Notes: a model not told the origin generated them from the letters alone. DNA of 64,000 nt from Tetramitus jugosus (GCA_937625935.1 OW569356.1:1-64000), one strand, 5' to 3'; shown: positions 53,468 to 64,000, counted from the first letter of the stretch. Numbers and translations: made by a program.

Positions 53468-56233
53468 TTAGTACACTTCACGAACAGCTTTCCGCTTGGG
53501 AACAATTTCTGCTCTCTTCTTCTGAAGGGAGCGAAGTGATTTTGAAGCTCTTGAGCCGGGAGCTTCTTTCGTAGTTGATGTGGAACGGGATGACATTGGA
53601 GCTCCCCGAGCACTCAGCGAAAGACTCGATCGCACCTCCTCCAGTTTTTGCTTGGCCCTTGAATGATCAGTCGTCTTCCGATGATGGTTGATCAAGTGAT
53701 GATCATCGTCATCTACTTCGCCAACAACAACTTCTGCTACTCGATTACTGTTCGTTAATTGTTGTATACTGTCCCTTAGCGATGATATTCGTGCTGTTTG
53801 ATCATCTGAATCCATTGCTCTCTGAATTTGAAGTTGTTTGTTCTTAACTTTAACTTTCGTGAGCTCTTCTCGGAGTGCTTCATTGTTGGTGTTCAACTCA
53901 TTCATCCTCAATTCTAACTTGTGAATTTTGTCTGCATACTGCTGTATCGTCTCTTCAGGTCGTTCTCCAAAATGTGGCTTCTTTGATCCAGAGTCCTGGT
54001 ACTGTTCTTTCATTCGAGTTATTTGGGCCTTCAGCATGTTGCTGATATCGATCAGTTTTTCTCGTTCTTTGATTACATTCTTCAGTTCTTTGGCTGCCTC
54101 CTTCAGTTTCAATTTCAGGGAGGCATTCTCTTTTGTCAATGTTTCCATCTTCGCTTGAGATTGTAATAGTTGTTCTCTCTGCTCTTCCAAGTCCATCCGC
54201 AAATCTGTCATCAAAGTATTGAGCCTAGTGACTTGCTCGGTCGCAGATACTCCACCCGAGTCCTCTTTTCTCTCCACCTTCTCGGTTAGTGTTGAAATTT
54301 GTTCGTACAATTGCTTTATCATGTTGGTGTCCACATTTGTTGATTGTAGAGTATGAACCTGACTCTCCAATTGTTTAATTCGAATTTGGTTTTGCTGTAG
54401 TTCAAGTTCGGCCTCTGCTAGTGCATCTTTGATGTTTTGATAGTCCTCTAGATCGCTCTTCATGTTACTGATCACCTCCTTAATTTGACTCTTTTGAGTT
54501 TCTAACTTCTCCACTTGTATTTTCAGTTCATCTCGTTCGTCCCGCATGCTGTTGTATTCCTTCAATGAACCCAATCCTTGAGAAGATTGAGAAGTTCTGA
54601 TGATCCTTGACTGGGACTTTGGAACAGACGCGTCAAAATCAAAGTCCATGTGGATAGAGTCGACAGGTGATACTGATCGCATTGATTCTAGTCCAAATTC
54701 CATATCAATATCTTTTTCCATCTTCTCTCGTTGTATTGATCCTCTTAATTCAGAAGCAATGGCATTTCTTTGAGCTTGAACTGTCTTCTGTTTAAGTTGA
54801 GCTTTCAGTTCAAGGATGTGTTTTTGTTTGTCTTGTAGTTCAGATTGAGCGTTTTCAAGATTCTTTTTGAGTGATCTTACAATACCTTCATTCTTGCGAT
54901 TGATTTCTTCGTGCTTCTGTTCGGTATCTCTTTCACACTGTAGCTGCAATGATAACATTTCTTTTTTCATCTGGGCTTCTTTGTCGATAAGCCGTTTCAT
55001 TTGATCTTTGTATTGTTGGAGCTCCTCTTTCCTGTCTTCTAACTGTTTTCGGAGGGTTGAATTCTTCTCCTTCTCGTTCTTTAATTCGAGATTTAAATTC
55101 CATTCATTTGACTGTAACTGCTCAAACTCCTTGGCCTTAATGCTCCATTTCTCTTCAACTTGCTGTCTGATCGATTCAATTTCTTGCTCTTTCTGCCGTA
55201 GTTGCTCCTCACATTCCATTTGATATAGTTTTGAAAGTTCTTTACTCTGCTTGTTGCTTCCTTGTAGAACTTTGAGTTCGGATGAAAGACTATTGATTCG
55301 GCTCTCGTAGGTTTGAGCTAATTCTTTTTGTTGGCGAGTGTGAACAGTTTCTTGCTCCTTAATATGTTCTTGATACTCTCGTTTTAGTTCTTCTATTCTC
55401 CTCTTCAACAATTCTCTCTCAGTTTCAATCGCTTCAATCTGATTCGAGTATTTCATCGATTGATGCTCGAGTTCCTTCTGGAGCCGATTTATTTGAGCTC
55501 TTTGATCTGATATGACAGTGGTATTCGATCGATCTTGTTGTTCCTTTTGAAGCAAAGATGACTGAAATTCTTGCTCCATTTCTCTTTTTGTTCGATCCAT
55601 ATCTTCCATCTTTTCATTCAATTGTCTCTTCAAATTCCGAATCATTGATTCATATTCAGTCACTGTTGTTCTTACTCGATCTTCATTGTTAAATTTATGT
55701 TGTTCAATCTCATGTTTCAATTCTTGAATCCGCTCCTGATAAAAGATTTGCTCTTCGTTGTTTTTGGCTTGCTCTTGCTTCAAGACACTCTGGATGGTGG
55801 CCATTTGAGCCTGCAGTTCACTAATGAGCTCATCTCTGCACCAAACCACACACAGTGTCAGATCCACTAGGTGTCAATACATGACGAAAAAACCCCATTT
55901 CACTACTTACTTTTCTTTCATTTCATGCCTCAGTTCGATAAATTTCTGATCAAATTGCTTCAGTTCCTCATCTCTGCCCTCAATTAGCTTTAAATTATAG
56001 TCAAAATCAGTCTTCAGCTGTTTAAATTGTTGTCGTTCCTTTTCAATCTGTTTATTCTTCTCCAGTATCGTATTTTCCAGTGATTTGAATCGATAGTCGT
56101 TCAAATGAGTCAATTCTTGTTGTTTCTGGAGTATCGCTGAAGATATGGTATCAAACGTGTCCACAACAGCAGTACTCGGTCGACTACTGTTTGAATTATT
56201 ATGGATGGATGACATTGTTTCAGCTGCACTCAA
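53468..56233 (-). CDS. CCDC57-like coiled-coil protein, two exons, 896 aa
   Basis: Exon 1 is 56233-55911 and exon 2 is 55835-53468; the 75-nt intron (GTAAGT...GGTGCAG) splits a codon and the join restores HEMKEKDELISELQ. The protein is coiled coil from about residue 45 to 790. The N-terminal stretch LKTDFDYNLKLIEGRDEELKQFDQ matches the conserved head of CCDC57 (a phrase of the form FxYNLxLIExRDxELxxxD), a protein of centriolar satellites and basal bodies. The C-terminus is Ser/Arg-rich and basic (SRASKSLRSLQKKRAEIVPKRKAVREVY). A basal-body or centriolar role would fit an organism with a flagellate stage; this is inference from the short conserved head. Confidence 0.72.
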
Positions 56234-56435
56234 TATCGTTTAATTTTCACTTTTAAAAAAACTGGAAATCATTTAACAATTTGGAGCGGGATACAAGTTC
56301 GCTCACCCTCCAAAATATCCTGTAAACACCAAACGGCCTCCCAAAACCCGCCCACAGAAACTCCATCATCAAACAGAGCTCCGATCTCATCATTCCGACT
56401 GCCAATCGAAATTCAAACAAAACAACGAAAAAAAC

Positions 56436-57305
56436 ATGTCCTCATCATCCAGCAACACGGCGTTCACCGCAGGCACCTCCACCTCCACCACCACCTCCTC
56501 CACTACCTCCACTTCCAACAAACGCATCATTTCCAATGAAGAATGGGAAAATCGTCTCAAACAAATCAAAATCAACAAAAATGATCTCAATTCACTAGTG
56601 ATGAACTACTTGGTGGTCGAAGGGTACAAGGACGCTGCAGAAATCTTTTCTCAAGAGTCCAACACACCCACTAACATTCATAATCTCGATAGTATTTCGG
56701 ATCGTGTTCAAATTCGATCACTCATTCTTCAACAGGGAAAAATTAGTGAAGCGATTGAACGGGTCAATGATTTGAATCCGGAAATTTTGGACAATAATCA
56801 AAATTTGTACTTTAAGCTTCAACAACAACAGTTGATTGAATTGATTCGATTGGGTGATTTGGATGCTGCACTGTCGTTTGCAATGAATGAATTGGCTGCG
56901 CGGGGCGAAGAAAATCAAGAATTTTTGAGCGAAATTGAAAAAACAATGAGTTTGTTGGCGTTTGAGAATTTAAAGGACTGTCCTGTGCATTGCTTAATGG
57001 AACAGTCGCAGAGACAAAAGACGGCAAGTGAACTCAATTCGGCCATTCTGGAGAGTCAATGTCAAGAAAAGACGCCAAAATTGCCCAATGTACTCAAATT
57101 GTTATTGTGGGCACAAAAGAGGTTGGATGAGCGTGTCATATATCCCAAAATGATCAATGTTCAAACAGGTGAACTGAGTAGTGTTGGTGGCAATAGTAGT
57201 AGTAGCAGTACTAGTGGCAGTAGCGGTAGTAGTGGGACGACTGCTAGTAGTGGTAGTAGTAGCGGCCGGAGTGGAGAAACAACGACGACGCGCTTTCATT
57301 TTTGA
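56436..57305 (+). CDS. GID8: GID8 (TWA1) homologue, LisH-CTLH-CRA subunit of the CTLH/GID E3 ligase
   Basis: The ATG at 56436 gives 289 residues. After a Ser/Thr-rich leader of about 30 residues come the LisH motif (48-80, LNSLVMNYLVVEGYKDAAEIFSQES), CTLH (87-144, VQIRSLILQQGKISEAIERVNDLNPEIL) and CRA (about 140-235, QQLIELIRLGDLDAALSFAMNELAARG). This is the fixed order of GID8/TWA1, which scaffolds the multi-subunit CTLH/GID ubiquitin ligase that degrades gluconeogenic enzymes in yeast. The C-terminus is a Ser/Gly tail coded by AGT/GGT repeats. It starts about 200 bp from the divergent CCDC57-like gene. Confidence 0.93.
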   Translation: MSSSSSNTAFTAGTSTSTTTSSTTSTSNKRIISNEEWENRLKQIKINKNDLNSLVMNYLVVEGYKDAAEIFSQESNTPTNIHNLDSISDRVQIRSLILQQGKISEAIERVNDLNPEILDNNQNLYFKLQQQQLIELIRLGDLDAALSFAMNELAARGEENQEFLSEIEKTMSLLAFENLKDCPVHCLMEQSQRQKTASELNSAILESQCQEKTPKLPNVLKLLLWAQKRLDERVIYPKMINVQTGELSSVGGNSSSSSTSGSSGSSGTTASSGSSSGRSGETTTTRFHF

Positions 57306-57337
57306 GGGAATGATGTAAAATGTCTCTCTTGTATTTA

Positions 57338-58965
57338 TTATTTGCTATTAAATTCTTGCATCTCCAAGTCTGTGAGTTCCTTGTACAGTTCTTTGAGACG
57401 CTTGCGTCGATCGGGTGATCGAGTCATATTGTGCATGCCGCTGAGCCGCCGATCAACGTTGCTGGAATCTGGTTTGTTTCGAGGAGTCGAGTGAAGCGAT
57501 GGTTCTGTCACATAAGGGTCATGATCCACATCGTCGGATAAGTGGTATGTAGTTGAACGTTTTGGTTGGGATAGTTTCTTCTCATCTCTGTTCGCAGTAG
57601 TGCTATGTTTCTGAATGTTAGTTAGTTTGCTTACGACTGAATGGATATAGTCCTGATTCTCCTTTTGTTGTTGCTTGACTAATGATAGTAATTCATCTTT
57701 CATGCCACGTACTCTCTTTGACATGATTTGATCAATCTTCGAATCGATGTTCTCGTTAATTTCCTGCACATCTTGACTTGGTGTATAGTTTTGTACAATG
57801 TCAGAACGAATGTCCTTCAAAGAAGACAATTCACTCTCTATCATCGCGTTGATATCATACACTTGTTGTTGCACCTCTCGTTCAATAGATCTAATCATCT
57901 GTATTGTTTCATCTGCGTCCGATTTCATTCGCTTCTCAATTGAAGTTAGCCTGTATAAGATTTGTGCGTCATGCGATTCAATGTTCGACTCTTGATCATC
58001 TTTCACACTCTGTATCGATGTATTCAGTGATTGAAGCTTCTTGTTTAACTTTAGGATTCGGTCATTTAGATTCTTTTGTTCCTTGGAAACATCTGTCACT
58101 TTCTCTACATTTACGTGCATCTTGCTCACTTCCTTCTTCAATTTCTTCACATCTTCATCAACATCGGCATGTCGATGAGTCATTGTTCGTTTCACTTCTT
58201 CCAAGCTTTCCGATATAGATTGTACTTGCTGGAACAATTTATCGAATCCATCAATCAATTGCATCTTATCCTCTGAGAATCCTCCGTCATCAGTGTCAGG
58301 ATAGTGATGAAAGTGGTGATGAAGTTTCTTCTTTTTCGTTGTCGAGTTTTGTTCATCATAGAGCAATGTACTCTCTTCATGCAGCTCACTTATTCTCTGA
58401 TGACTGGCTAGTTTTAAATGGGAAAACACCTTCTTTTGCAGCTTTCTTAAATCCTTTTCCATTTGGTTACTAATTTCACGTAGCTTCTCCTCAACAGTAT
58501 CGATCCTCGAGTTGCAAGTTTCTAACTCACTGGTATGTCTTTGATCTCGAACTCTGTTGATCCATCTCGCCAAATATTTTTCATTATCTTTGTCTTGTAG
58601 CAACGACTTCAATGTTATCTGAGCTTGAGAGCTTGTTTGTTCTCTCTGTCGATCCTGAAGATGAGTCAATGAGTCCTCCATCATCTTCACTCGCAATTGT
58701 AGAGACTCAAACTTGGGTCCAAAGTTCTCGACGGTCAGAGTAGCAGCTGAAACCTTCTCCATTTGCATTTCTAGGAAGTTAATGTAACTTTCTCTGTCAA
58801 TCATGAATGACTTTTGGTTGTTCTTGCTTGCTTTCTTATAATATTACACAAGGCCATGTAAATGATTGTTGTTCAGAAATCAGTTGTACAACACATAACA
58901 CTTACCTGATTCATCTTCTTTGCATGCCATTCACTGTAGGAATTCGAAGTACTTGGGTTGTACAT
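57338..58965 (-). CDS. Coiled-coil protein, two exons, 510 aa
   Basis: Exon 1 is 58965-58906 (MYNPSTSNSYSEWHAKKMNQ), followed by a 95-nt intron from GTAAGT to AAAAG and exon 2 at 58810-57338. The reading phase is preserved as ...KKMNQ/SFMIDRESYINFLEMQ. The N-terminal 110 residues (YSEWHAKKMNQ...DRESYINFLEMQMEKV... EKYLARWINRVRDQ) look like a conserved head. The remainder is coiled coil broken by a His/Lys-rich loop (KKKKLHHHFHHYPD) at about 192. A larger upstream open frame with an earlier ATG at 59070 exists but adds a segment of unlike composition. A centrosomal or ciliary role is suggested only by general resemblance. Confidence 0.7.
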
Positions 58966-59256
58966 ATGAACCAGACTTCTATTGATGTAAATCGGGTAAC
59001 GGCAGACGACGCGGGAAATTTCAACTACGGAGAAACTCCATGATATCAGAAAACTGTTCATCGGGAACACTAATCAACCAACCCATACTTTCTCGTGCAG
59101 ATGTGGAAATCAAGTAAACCATCCGGAGCAACTACATGTTGCTTCACCTGATGAAAAATTTGATTCAAAGGCGTCAGAAACGATTGAGGCGCCTGATAAC
59201 TTTTCTCCGCTGAAAAAACGGGAAACAGATCTGTGTGAAAACTGTGGTGAAAAGTC

Positions 59257-60108
59257 ATGCACTTGTTTGCCAAGGATCATCATCAATTGTTTGTCAATGA
59301 TCTCTTGTTCACAGTGTTCCAGTTCGTGAGTGTAGATGATCTGGTAAATATGGAACTCGTGTGCAAACAATGGCTTCAAGTAACTCAACAAAATAACCAA
59401 CAATGTTGGAAATTCAAGTACCGTTACTTGTACGGTTCTGATGAAAGTTCAGATCCAGATGAATGGTTCTCATCAAACAATGATCAGATTGATGCTCAAA
59501 CATTTTGTCTGGTGCATTCTGGTGATTCTGAGAGTGAAAGTGATAGTGAAGATGAAATGTCGTCTTCGATTGATAGTGACCTTTCAACTGTAGATGAAAA
59601 TGATGAGAACGAAAAAAGATTGGATGTTGTTGTGGTGAGTGTGTCAGAGTACGGATTACAATGGAAGGAAATGTGCATGTTGAGACAACATTATGAACGA
59701 ACATTGCCCGATCAATCGTCTCATCAAAGTGTTGCCCTTGAAAGAATGTATGACAGCTTCTTCAGTCTGGAAGAAGTACTAACTGTGACCAACAACATGA
59801 GCAATGTGTATTGGCACACAATTCCAAACAGAGACAACAATGATGAATCTGCGACGAGAGAAGTTTTGTCAATATTTATTGAAGACAAGAATTATGTTGT
59901 TCAGCTGTTAGTGTTGCACGACGAGGAAGACTCAACAGTGTTTGTGAGGAGTGTGGGAGAGCAAGAGTATCGGATCTGCTTGGGTAGAGGTGAAGGACTC
60001 TGTCAACTCCAACAACTCTCGATGCTACTATCGACTCAACATCCACTCCATTTCATTGCTTCCCTAACGGGATGTCTTGACCGAATCCTTCTTTTGGAAG
60101 GAGAATGA
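59257..60108 (+). CDS. F-box-like protein with acidic insert
   Basis: The ATG at 59257 gives 283 residues. Residues 8-50 (HHQLFVNDLLFTVFQFVSVDDLVNMELVCKQWLQVTQQNNQQCWKFKY) follow the F-box pattern, which docks to SKP1 in SCF ubiquitin ligases. Residues about 90-125 are very acidic (GDSESESDSEDEMSSSIDSD). The C-terminal 170 residues are a mixed alpha/beta region with no recognised repeats. The SCF substrate cannot be predicted. The upstream 59000-59256 stretch has a Cys-rich open frame without an ATG, so an extra 5' exon is possible. Confidence 0.68.
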   Translation: MHLFAKDHHQLFVNDLLFTVFQFVSVDDLVNMELVCKQWLQVTQQNNQQCWKFKYRYLYGSDESSDPDEWFSSNNDQIDAQTFCLVHSGDSESESDSEDEMSSSIDSDLSTVDENDENEKRLDVVVVSVSEYGLQWKEMCMLRQHYERTLPDQSSHQSVALERMYDSFFSLEEVLTVTNNMSNVYWHTIPNRDNNDESATREVLSIFIEDKNYVVQLLVLHDEEDSTVFVRSVGEQEYRICLGRGEGLCQLQQLSMLLSTQHPLHFIASLTGCLDRILLLEGE

Positions 60109-60612
60109 CAAAACCAGTGAACCACGAATTTGATCATGTCAAGAAATGCACAAAGACAAAAGGTACTTGTTTCAGGATCACTCACCCATTTTGGAAAAAA
60201 TTCCAATGTGGGATCAAAAGTTACCCTACGTGTATTTCAGAGGTTGAATTGCTTTGTTGTCTCTCTTGGACAACGAGACTTGAACGTATTGAAAGCCAAA
60301 TGCGACAATTCTCAGCATCGAAGACACAATCATCAATAAGGAACTTACTTTGCTTATGATGGCGTATCAATTTCTGACAGGTATTATCCATGGGTTCGTT
60401 TCAAGATATCTCACGTCTTCCCCAAACTGCAAAAGCAGGCATCCAACAAGAACGGTAGATTAATGAGACAATGGGGATGTGATCTTCCAATATTTGTTAC
60501 TTATTCTGAAGCGGTTCACTCCACGTGGCAATGGTTGTGAGGAGTGGGAGAGCAAGAGTCATGAACCAGAAGAATAGCCAGAAAATTTATTCGCATTCTC
60601 TGGACTGCAAAT
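60109..60612. other. Intergenic, degenerate coding-like sequence
   Basis: Short protein-like words occur in two plus-strand frames at about 60160-60340 and 60375-60535, but stops break both and no domain is recognised. The string at about 60541-60562 resembles a piece of the upstream F-box gene around 59945-59970 (GAGGAGTG then GGGAGAGCAAGAGT), which suggests a small duplicated scrap. It may be a decayed gene. Confidence 0.35.
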
Positions 60613-63600
60613 TCAACTGTCCTTCAGCAGTAACTTTAATATCAAGTCAACTGTTTGTTTGATTTCTTGAACATTTTGTCTCGCCTCTTGCTTGATCTCT
60701 TGCACATTCTGTTTAATCTCTTGGACATTTTGTTCCAGTGTTGCCAGTCGGATCTCGAAACTTGATGTTTCCTTCATCGTTGAACCAACACATTCATCGT
60801 CTATATTTTCTATTATCTGAGGAAACAACCTCAAGATATGTTCAGACAAATCAACAATGTGTTTCAGTTCAACATACTCCAAGAACTCAAAGTCAGACAA
60901 TGGTGAGAATTGAACTTGATTCTTTTTGGCATAACGGATCATCGTGTCACTAAAATTAATGCTAGTGCTCTTTGAATCCGTTAAATAAATCATTAGACGT
61001 GATAAGGAATTGATAATTTGAACTTGAGAACTCACTAGAGTCATATGTCCAGCAAGTTTGCTCTTTGTCGAATCGCTCATTATTTCTAACCTATGACCGT
61101 ACTCGCGTCTGATTTGCTTGATGGCAGTGTCAAACTTTGGCAGTGCATCCATCAAGTCTATCTTGTCAAACCAACTCTGAGCTTGCTCTTCGAAGAGAGT
61201 GGAAAGTTCAATAGTATCACAGAACTCTCGAACAAGAGATCTATTTTGTCTCAGCTGCACAAGCTCCTCACCTACTATTTTATCACTATTGATTTCACCA
61301 ATAAGATCCACAAATAATTGCCTCACATATTGTTCAAAGTTACTGCTGTAATGGCAAGCGATTGGAGATAGTTGGTTGTTCTTTGTCACATTCCACAAAG
61401 AAATGAACTTCGTAAGTCCTTCTCCAGTGCGGAAGGAGAAATATGGTTTGTATCTAATGCTGCGAATGTGAGGAGAGATTATCATGAGTGCTTTGTGGAT
61501 CACTATGGCATGAATAGGGTTCGAAGTATCCATATCACGAATAATCTGTGTTATTTTGTTAACCTTGTCTTCTGGTGTCTCTTGTGTCATCTGTGTTCCA
61601 AAAAACACACTCAAGAAGCTATTGGTCAATAGATGAAATAGCTTCCCAAACTCTTTCTCTTCAATCTCGATGGTGCAGACTTTGCCGAAGATTTGATTAA
61701 ATTCATCTTGATATTGTTGATAGATGTTAATCAAGTCTGCCTCAATATCGAGAGTATTCTCCAACGACTCAAACAGGTGAGAGAATTTTGGACAGTGCAA
61801 TGAAATGAACAAAAATGAATCTGAGTAAGTGATGCTCTTCGAAATCAGAAGACCTAAAATCAATTTCATTCTGTCAGATGAACTTATTAAATCAGCAACA
61901 GACAAACAACTGTCAACTATGATCTTCAATTCATCTGGGGCCAAACTGTTGTGTTTCATGAATTCTTGAACCAATGTTTCATTGTTAACTGATGGCAATA
62001 ATCGACACCCAACAACAAATTGATCTACTGACATCCTTTCTATGTTTCGTTGGATAACCGAAGCGTAGCAGTCTTTGATAGCGTTTCTTTGTGAAGATTC
62101 CATTAGTGCTAAACTTGCTAACAATCTCTCCACGAATACCTTATTTCCATAATTATTTTCAAATATCTTTACGGCCCACTTTTTTGCACTACTCTTATTC
62201 TCCTTGCAGAGAGCTGAGAGGAGCAATGCTAGATGAGAGATTGCGAAAACTCCTTTTGTTGAATGATCGATCACAAGTTTCTCAACTAAAAGTTTGGGAT
62301 CCAAATCCCTATTGTTTTTACATATAATCGACAATTCATTTTCTAAAGTTCGTTTCGCTTGTCTAATGTGTCTGATGACTATTTCGATGTTGACATCCTC
62401 TAAACCAATGATTATCATTTGATCATTATCAAAGAGCGCAGAGATAAACAAAGCGGTTTCTCTGATGCAATTATTGAGTGTTCTTAGACTTGTTTCTCGG
62501 TTAGACAACTTGGTTCTCAGAACTGCTTGGAACAATAAACTCTCTCTCTCAATGAAGTACAGTAAATCATCTTTTGTTTCAGAAATAGCTGCTAGTCTCC
62601 GCTCTGTCTCTTGTATCATTTCTCTTAAGTCACCCAAGCTTGTTTTTGTGTTTTCGATTGGTTTCAAGGGTGAATCAGAAATCTCCCTTAGTGTCCCAAA
62701 CTGATGCTCCCTCAACCAATTGAGTAGGGTGCTTAATCCTTTATGAGTTCGCTCTGCCTCTTGTAGTTCATTGTGTAGATTTTTAACTTGAACATCGAAG
62801 TGTGAATTAAGGTCAATCGCATTGCAGAGCTCTACTACCTTTGGTAAATTTTTTCTCAACTGTAATAGCTCATCAATTAGTAGTAACTCACCATCCATTG
62901 TTACATCTTCAATAAGTTCTGCATAGATACTCCTTATGTACTGCTCGAACGCATTGTTGTACTGTTGGGCTATCAGTGATTTGTCGTTGCTCTTAGTGTT
63001 CTTCCATGTCGAAATGAATGGGGCAATCCCTTTGTGAGTTCGTATATACACGTACGGTTCAGATCTTAAGTTCCTAATGTGCTTGGAACAGGCCATCAGC
63101 GCAGAATTGAACACGATGAGATGAACTGAACTTCTGCTCTGAACCTTTTCGAGAATACCCATGATATTCAGGAGATTATGCAGAGAGGATCCTCCAGTCA
63201 TTTGTGTTTCAAAATAAACACCCAAGAAATTATTGATCAATAGATAAAACAATCTCCCAAACTCTTTCTCTTCTCGCTTGATACTACAAATTTTGGTAAA
63301 CATTTGATTGAACCCATTTCGATGTTGCTTAAAGAATTCCCTCAAATGGTTGTTAATCTCTAATAGAATATTCTCGAATGGTTCAAACATCTTGGAATAT
63401 TCTGTGCAATGCAATGGAATGAACAAAAATGAGTCCGCGTAGTCTTTGCTTTTTGAGATCAGAGTTGTCAAAATGGATTTCATTCTGTCAAGTGAACCTA
63501 TTGAATCATTCACACACAAGAAGCCTTCAATGACACTCTTCAATTCATTTGATGTCAAATTGTTGTGTTGAATGAACTCTTGAACCAACAATACATTTCC

Positions 63601-64000
63601 TTCAGGCATTAATGGATATACAACCATAAACTGATCGACTCTCATCTTTCGAATGTTTTCCTTTAATGCAGAAACATAGCAATTGAGTATCGTTTTGCAC
63701 AACAAACTCTCAAACCCAGAAAACGTTGAGAAAACGCTCTCAACCAATGACTTCTTTGCATAATGCTGTTCGAACAACTTTTTTGATAGCTTCGCTATCA
63801 GGCTATATTTTCGACCACAAAGAGAAAGAGGAGCAATGCTTGATGAAAAGTTATCTTCTGTCAAGTGCTCAGCTGCAAGTCTCTCTGCGACATTCTCAAG
63901 ATTAACTTCAGATAAAATCTCTCTGAAAGCTAACAACTGATAAAATAAATCAGGAACTTGATCAGGAAGGACTTGCAGTTTAGGGAACATATTTGAAGCA
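60613..64000 (-). CDS. RNF213-like paralogue lacking the AAA+ core, N-terminus outside the window
   Basis: The frame is open from the window edge down to the stop at 60613, over 1125 codons. Its first 550 residues are nearly identical to residues about 335-900 of the giant RNF213-like protein. After ELSII the sequence switches to a diverged second copy of the same module (about 570-960): KIFENNYGNKVFVERLLASL, RMSVDQFVVGCRLLPSVN, SDRMKLILGLLISKSITYSDSFLFISLHC and EEKEFGKLFHLLTNSFLSVFFGTQMT match the first module line by line. The end (SINFSDTMIRYAKKNQ...HIVDLSEHILRLF) matches the giant protein's C-terminal segment near 37190-37330. A heptad-like tail repeats QNVQEIKQ. No Walker motif exists. 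It could act as a regulator or decoy of the full-length protein, or be a drifting copy. Confidence 0.8.
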   Translation of the reverse strand, partial: ASNMFPKLQVLPDQVPDLFYQLLAFREILSEVNLENVAERLAAEHLTEDNFSSSIAPLSLCGRKYSLIAKLSKKLFEQHYAKKSLVESVFSTFSGFESLLCKTILNCYVSALKENIRKMRVDQFMVVYPLMPEGNVLLVQEFIQHNNLTSNELKSVIEGFLCVNDSIGSLDRMKSILTTLISKSKDYADSFLFIPLHCTEYSKMFEPFENILLEINNHLREFFKQHRNGFNQMFTKICSIKREEKEFGRLFYLLINNFLGVYFETQMTGGSSLHNLLNIMGILEKVQSRSSVHLIVFNSALMACSKHIRNLRSEPYVYIRTHKGIAPFISTWKNTKSNDKSLIAQQYNNAFEQYIRSIYAELIEDVTMDGELLLIDELLQLRKNLPKVVELCNAIDLNSHFDVQVKNLHNELQEAERTHKGLSTLLNWLREHQFGTLREISDSPLKPIENTKTSLGDLREMIQETERRLAAISETKDDLLYFIERESLLFQAVLRTKLSNRETSLRTLNNCIRETALFISALFDNDQMIIIGLEDVNIEIVIRHIRQAKRTLENELSIICKNNRDLDPKLLVEKLVIDHSTKGVFAISHLALLLSALCKENKSSAKKWAVKIFENNYGNKVFVERLLASLALMESSQRNAIKDCYASVIQRNIERMSVDQFVVGCRLLPSVNNETLVQEFMKHNSLAPDELKIIVDSCLSVADLISSSDRMKLILGLLISKSITYSDSFLFISLHCPKFSHLFESLENTLDIEADLINIYQQYQDEFNQIFGKVCTIEIEEKEFGKLFHLLTNSFLSVFFGTQMTQETPEDKVNKITQIIRDMDTSNPIHAIVIHKALMIISPHIRSIRYKPYFSFRTGEGLTKFISLWNVTKNNQLSPIACHYSSNFEQYVRQLFVDLIGEINSDKIVGEELVQLRQNRSLVREFCDTIELSTLFEEQAQSWFDKIDLMDALPKFDTAIKQIRREYGHRLEIMSDSTKSKLAGHMTLVSSQVQIINSLSRLMIYLTDSKSTSINFSDTMIRYAKKNQVQFSPLSDFEFLEYVELKHIVDLSEHILRLFPQIIENIDDECVGSTMKETSSFEIRLATLEQNVQEIKQNVQEIKQEARQNVQEIKQTVDLILKLLLKDS

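Noticed and set aside
58873..59070. Earlier ATG (59070) for the 57338-58965 coiled-coil gene
   Set aside because: The extra 35 residues are hydrophobic and unlike the rest, and the ATG at 58965 begins directly with the conserved-looking head. It cannot be excluded.

Overview
This is a eukaryotic chromosome end. Bases 1-778 are an uninterrupted telomeric array of (CCCAAA)n, so the G-rich strand reads TTTGGG, and the window runs from this telomere inward. Genes are dense and on both strands. The few introns are short (about 60-95 nt) with GTATGT, GTGAGT, GTAAGT or GTACGA donors and AG acceptors. Base composition is moderately AT-rich, and many proteins carry poly-Asn or poly-Gln tracts. RGS, RCC1-like, TPR and giant RNF213-like proteins and a CCDC57-like centriolar protein fit a free-living amoeboflagellate. 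A heterolobosean such as Naegleria is my best guess, but that is inference: no rRNA or phylogenetic marker settles it.

Region 1 (1 to about 19.6 kb) is accessory subtelomere. A tyrosine-recombinase gene (2251 to 779, minus) reads straight into the telomere, preceded by a coiled-coil ORF (3060 to 2257). Then come an array of short GC-rich palindromes (3533-3855), interstitial telomere repeats, a decayed adenylation-domain fragment, a 13-repeat TPR protein, an RCC1-like pseudogene, an AAA-ATPase/PD-(D/E)XK nuclease-like gene of bacterial type, an unidentified pseudogene and a damaged GT14 glycosyltransferase.

The most interesting part is 12.9-19.6 kb. It holds an Ebony-like adenylation/carrier/GNAT enzyme, a divergently transcribed fusion of cytochrome b5 with a YqcI/YcgG (GntA-type) heme oxygenase, and a MATE exporter. 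Together they look like a small specialised-metabolism locus that conjugates, N-oxidises and exports an amine or amino acid. The Ebony-like gene is cut inside its GNAT domain by an insertion of about 1.2 kb (13309-14539) with imperfect inverted ends of about 34 bp. The other half of the GNAT domain survives at 13303-12878, so the pathway may be broken in this copy.

Region 2 (19.8-60.1 kb) is mostly ordinary core genome: a C2H2 zinc-finger protein, a Q/N-rich protein, a giant RNF213/mysterin-like AAA+ protein of about 4660 residues in four exons, a copper P-type ATPase, an RGS/START-like protein, a long coiled-coil protein of 1798 residues with a basic tail, tRNA-Ile(AAU), a membrane-anchored methyltransferase, a PPIL2 U-box cyclophilin, a CCDC57-like coiled-coil protein, a GID8 LisH/CTLH protein, another coiled-coil protein and an F-box-like protein.

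Region 3 (60.6-64.0 kb, continuing off the window) is an inverted partial paralogue of the RNF213-like gene. It keeps the N-terminal module, carries a second diverged copy of that module, then jumps to a segment like the C-terminus of the big gene. It lacks the whole AAA+ core.
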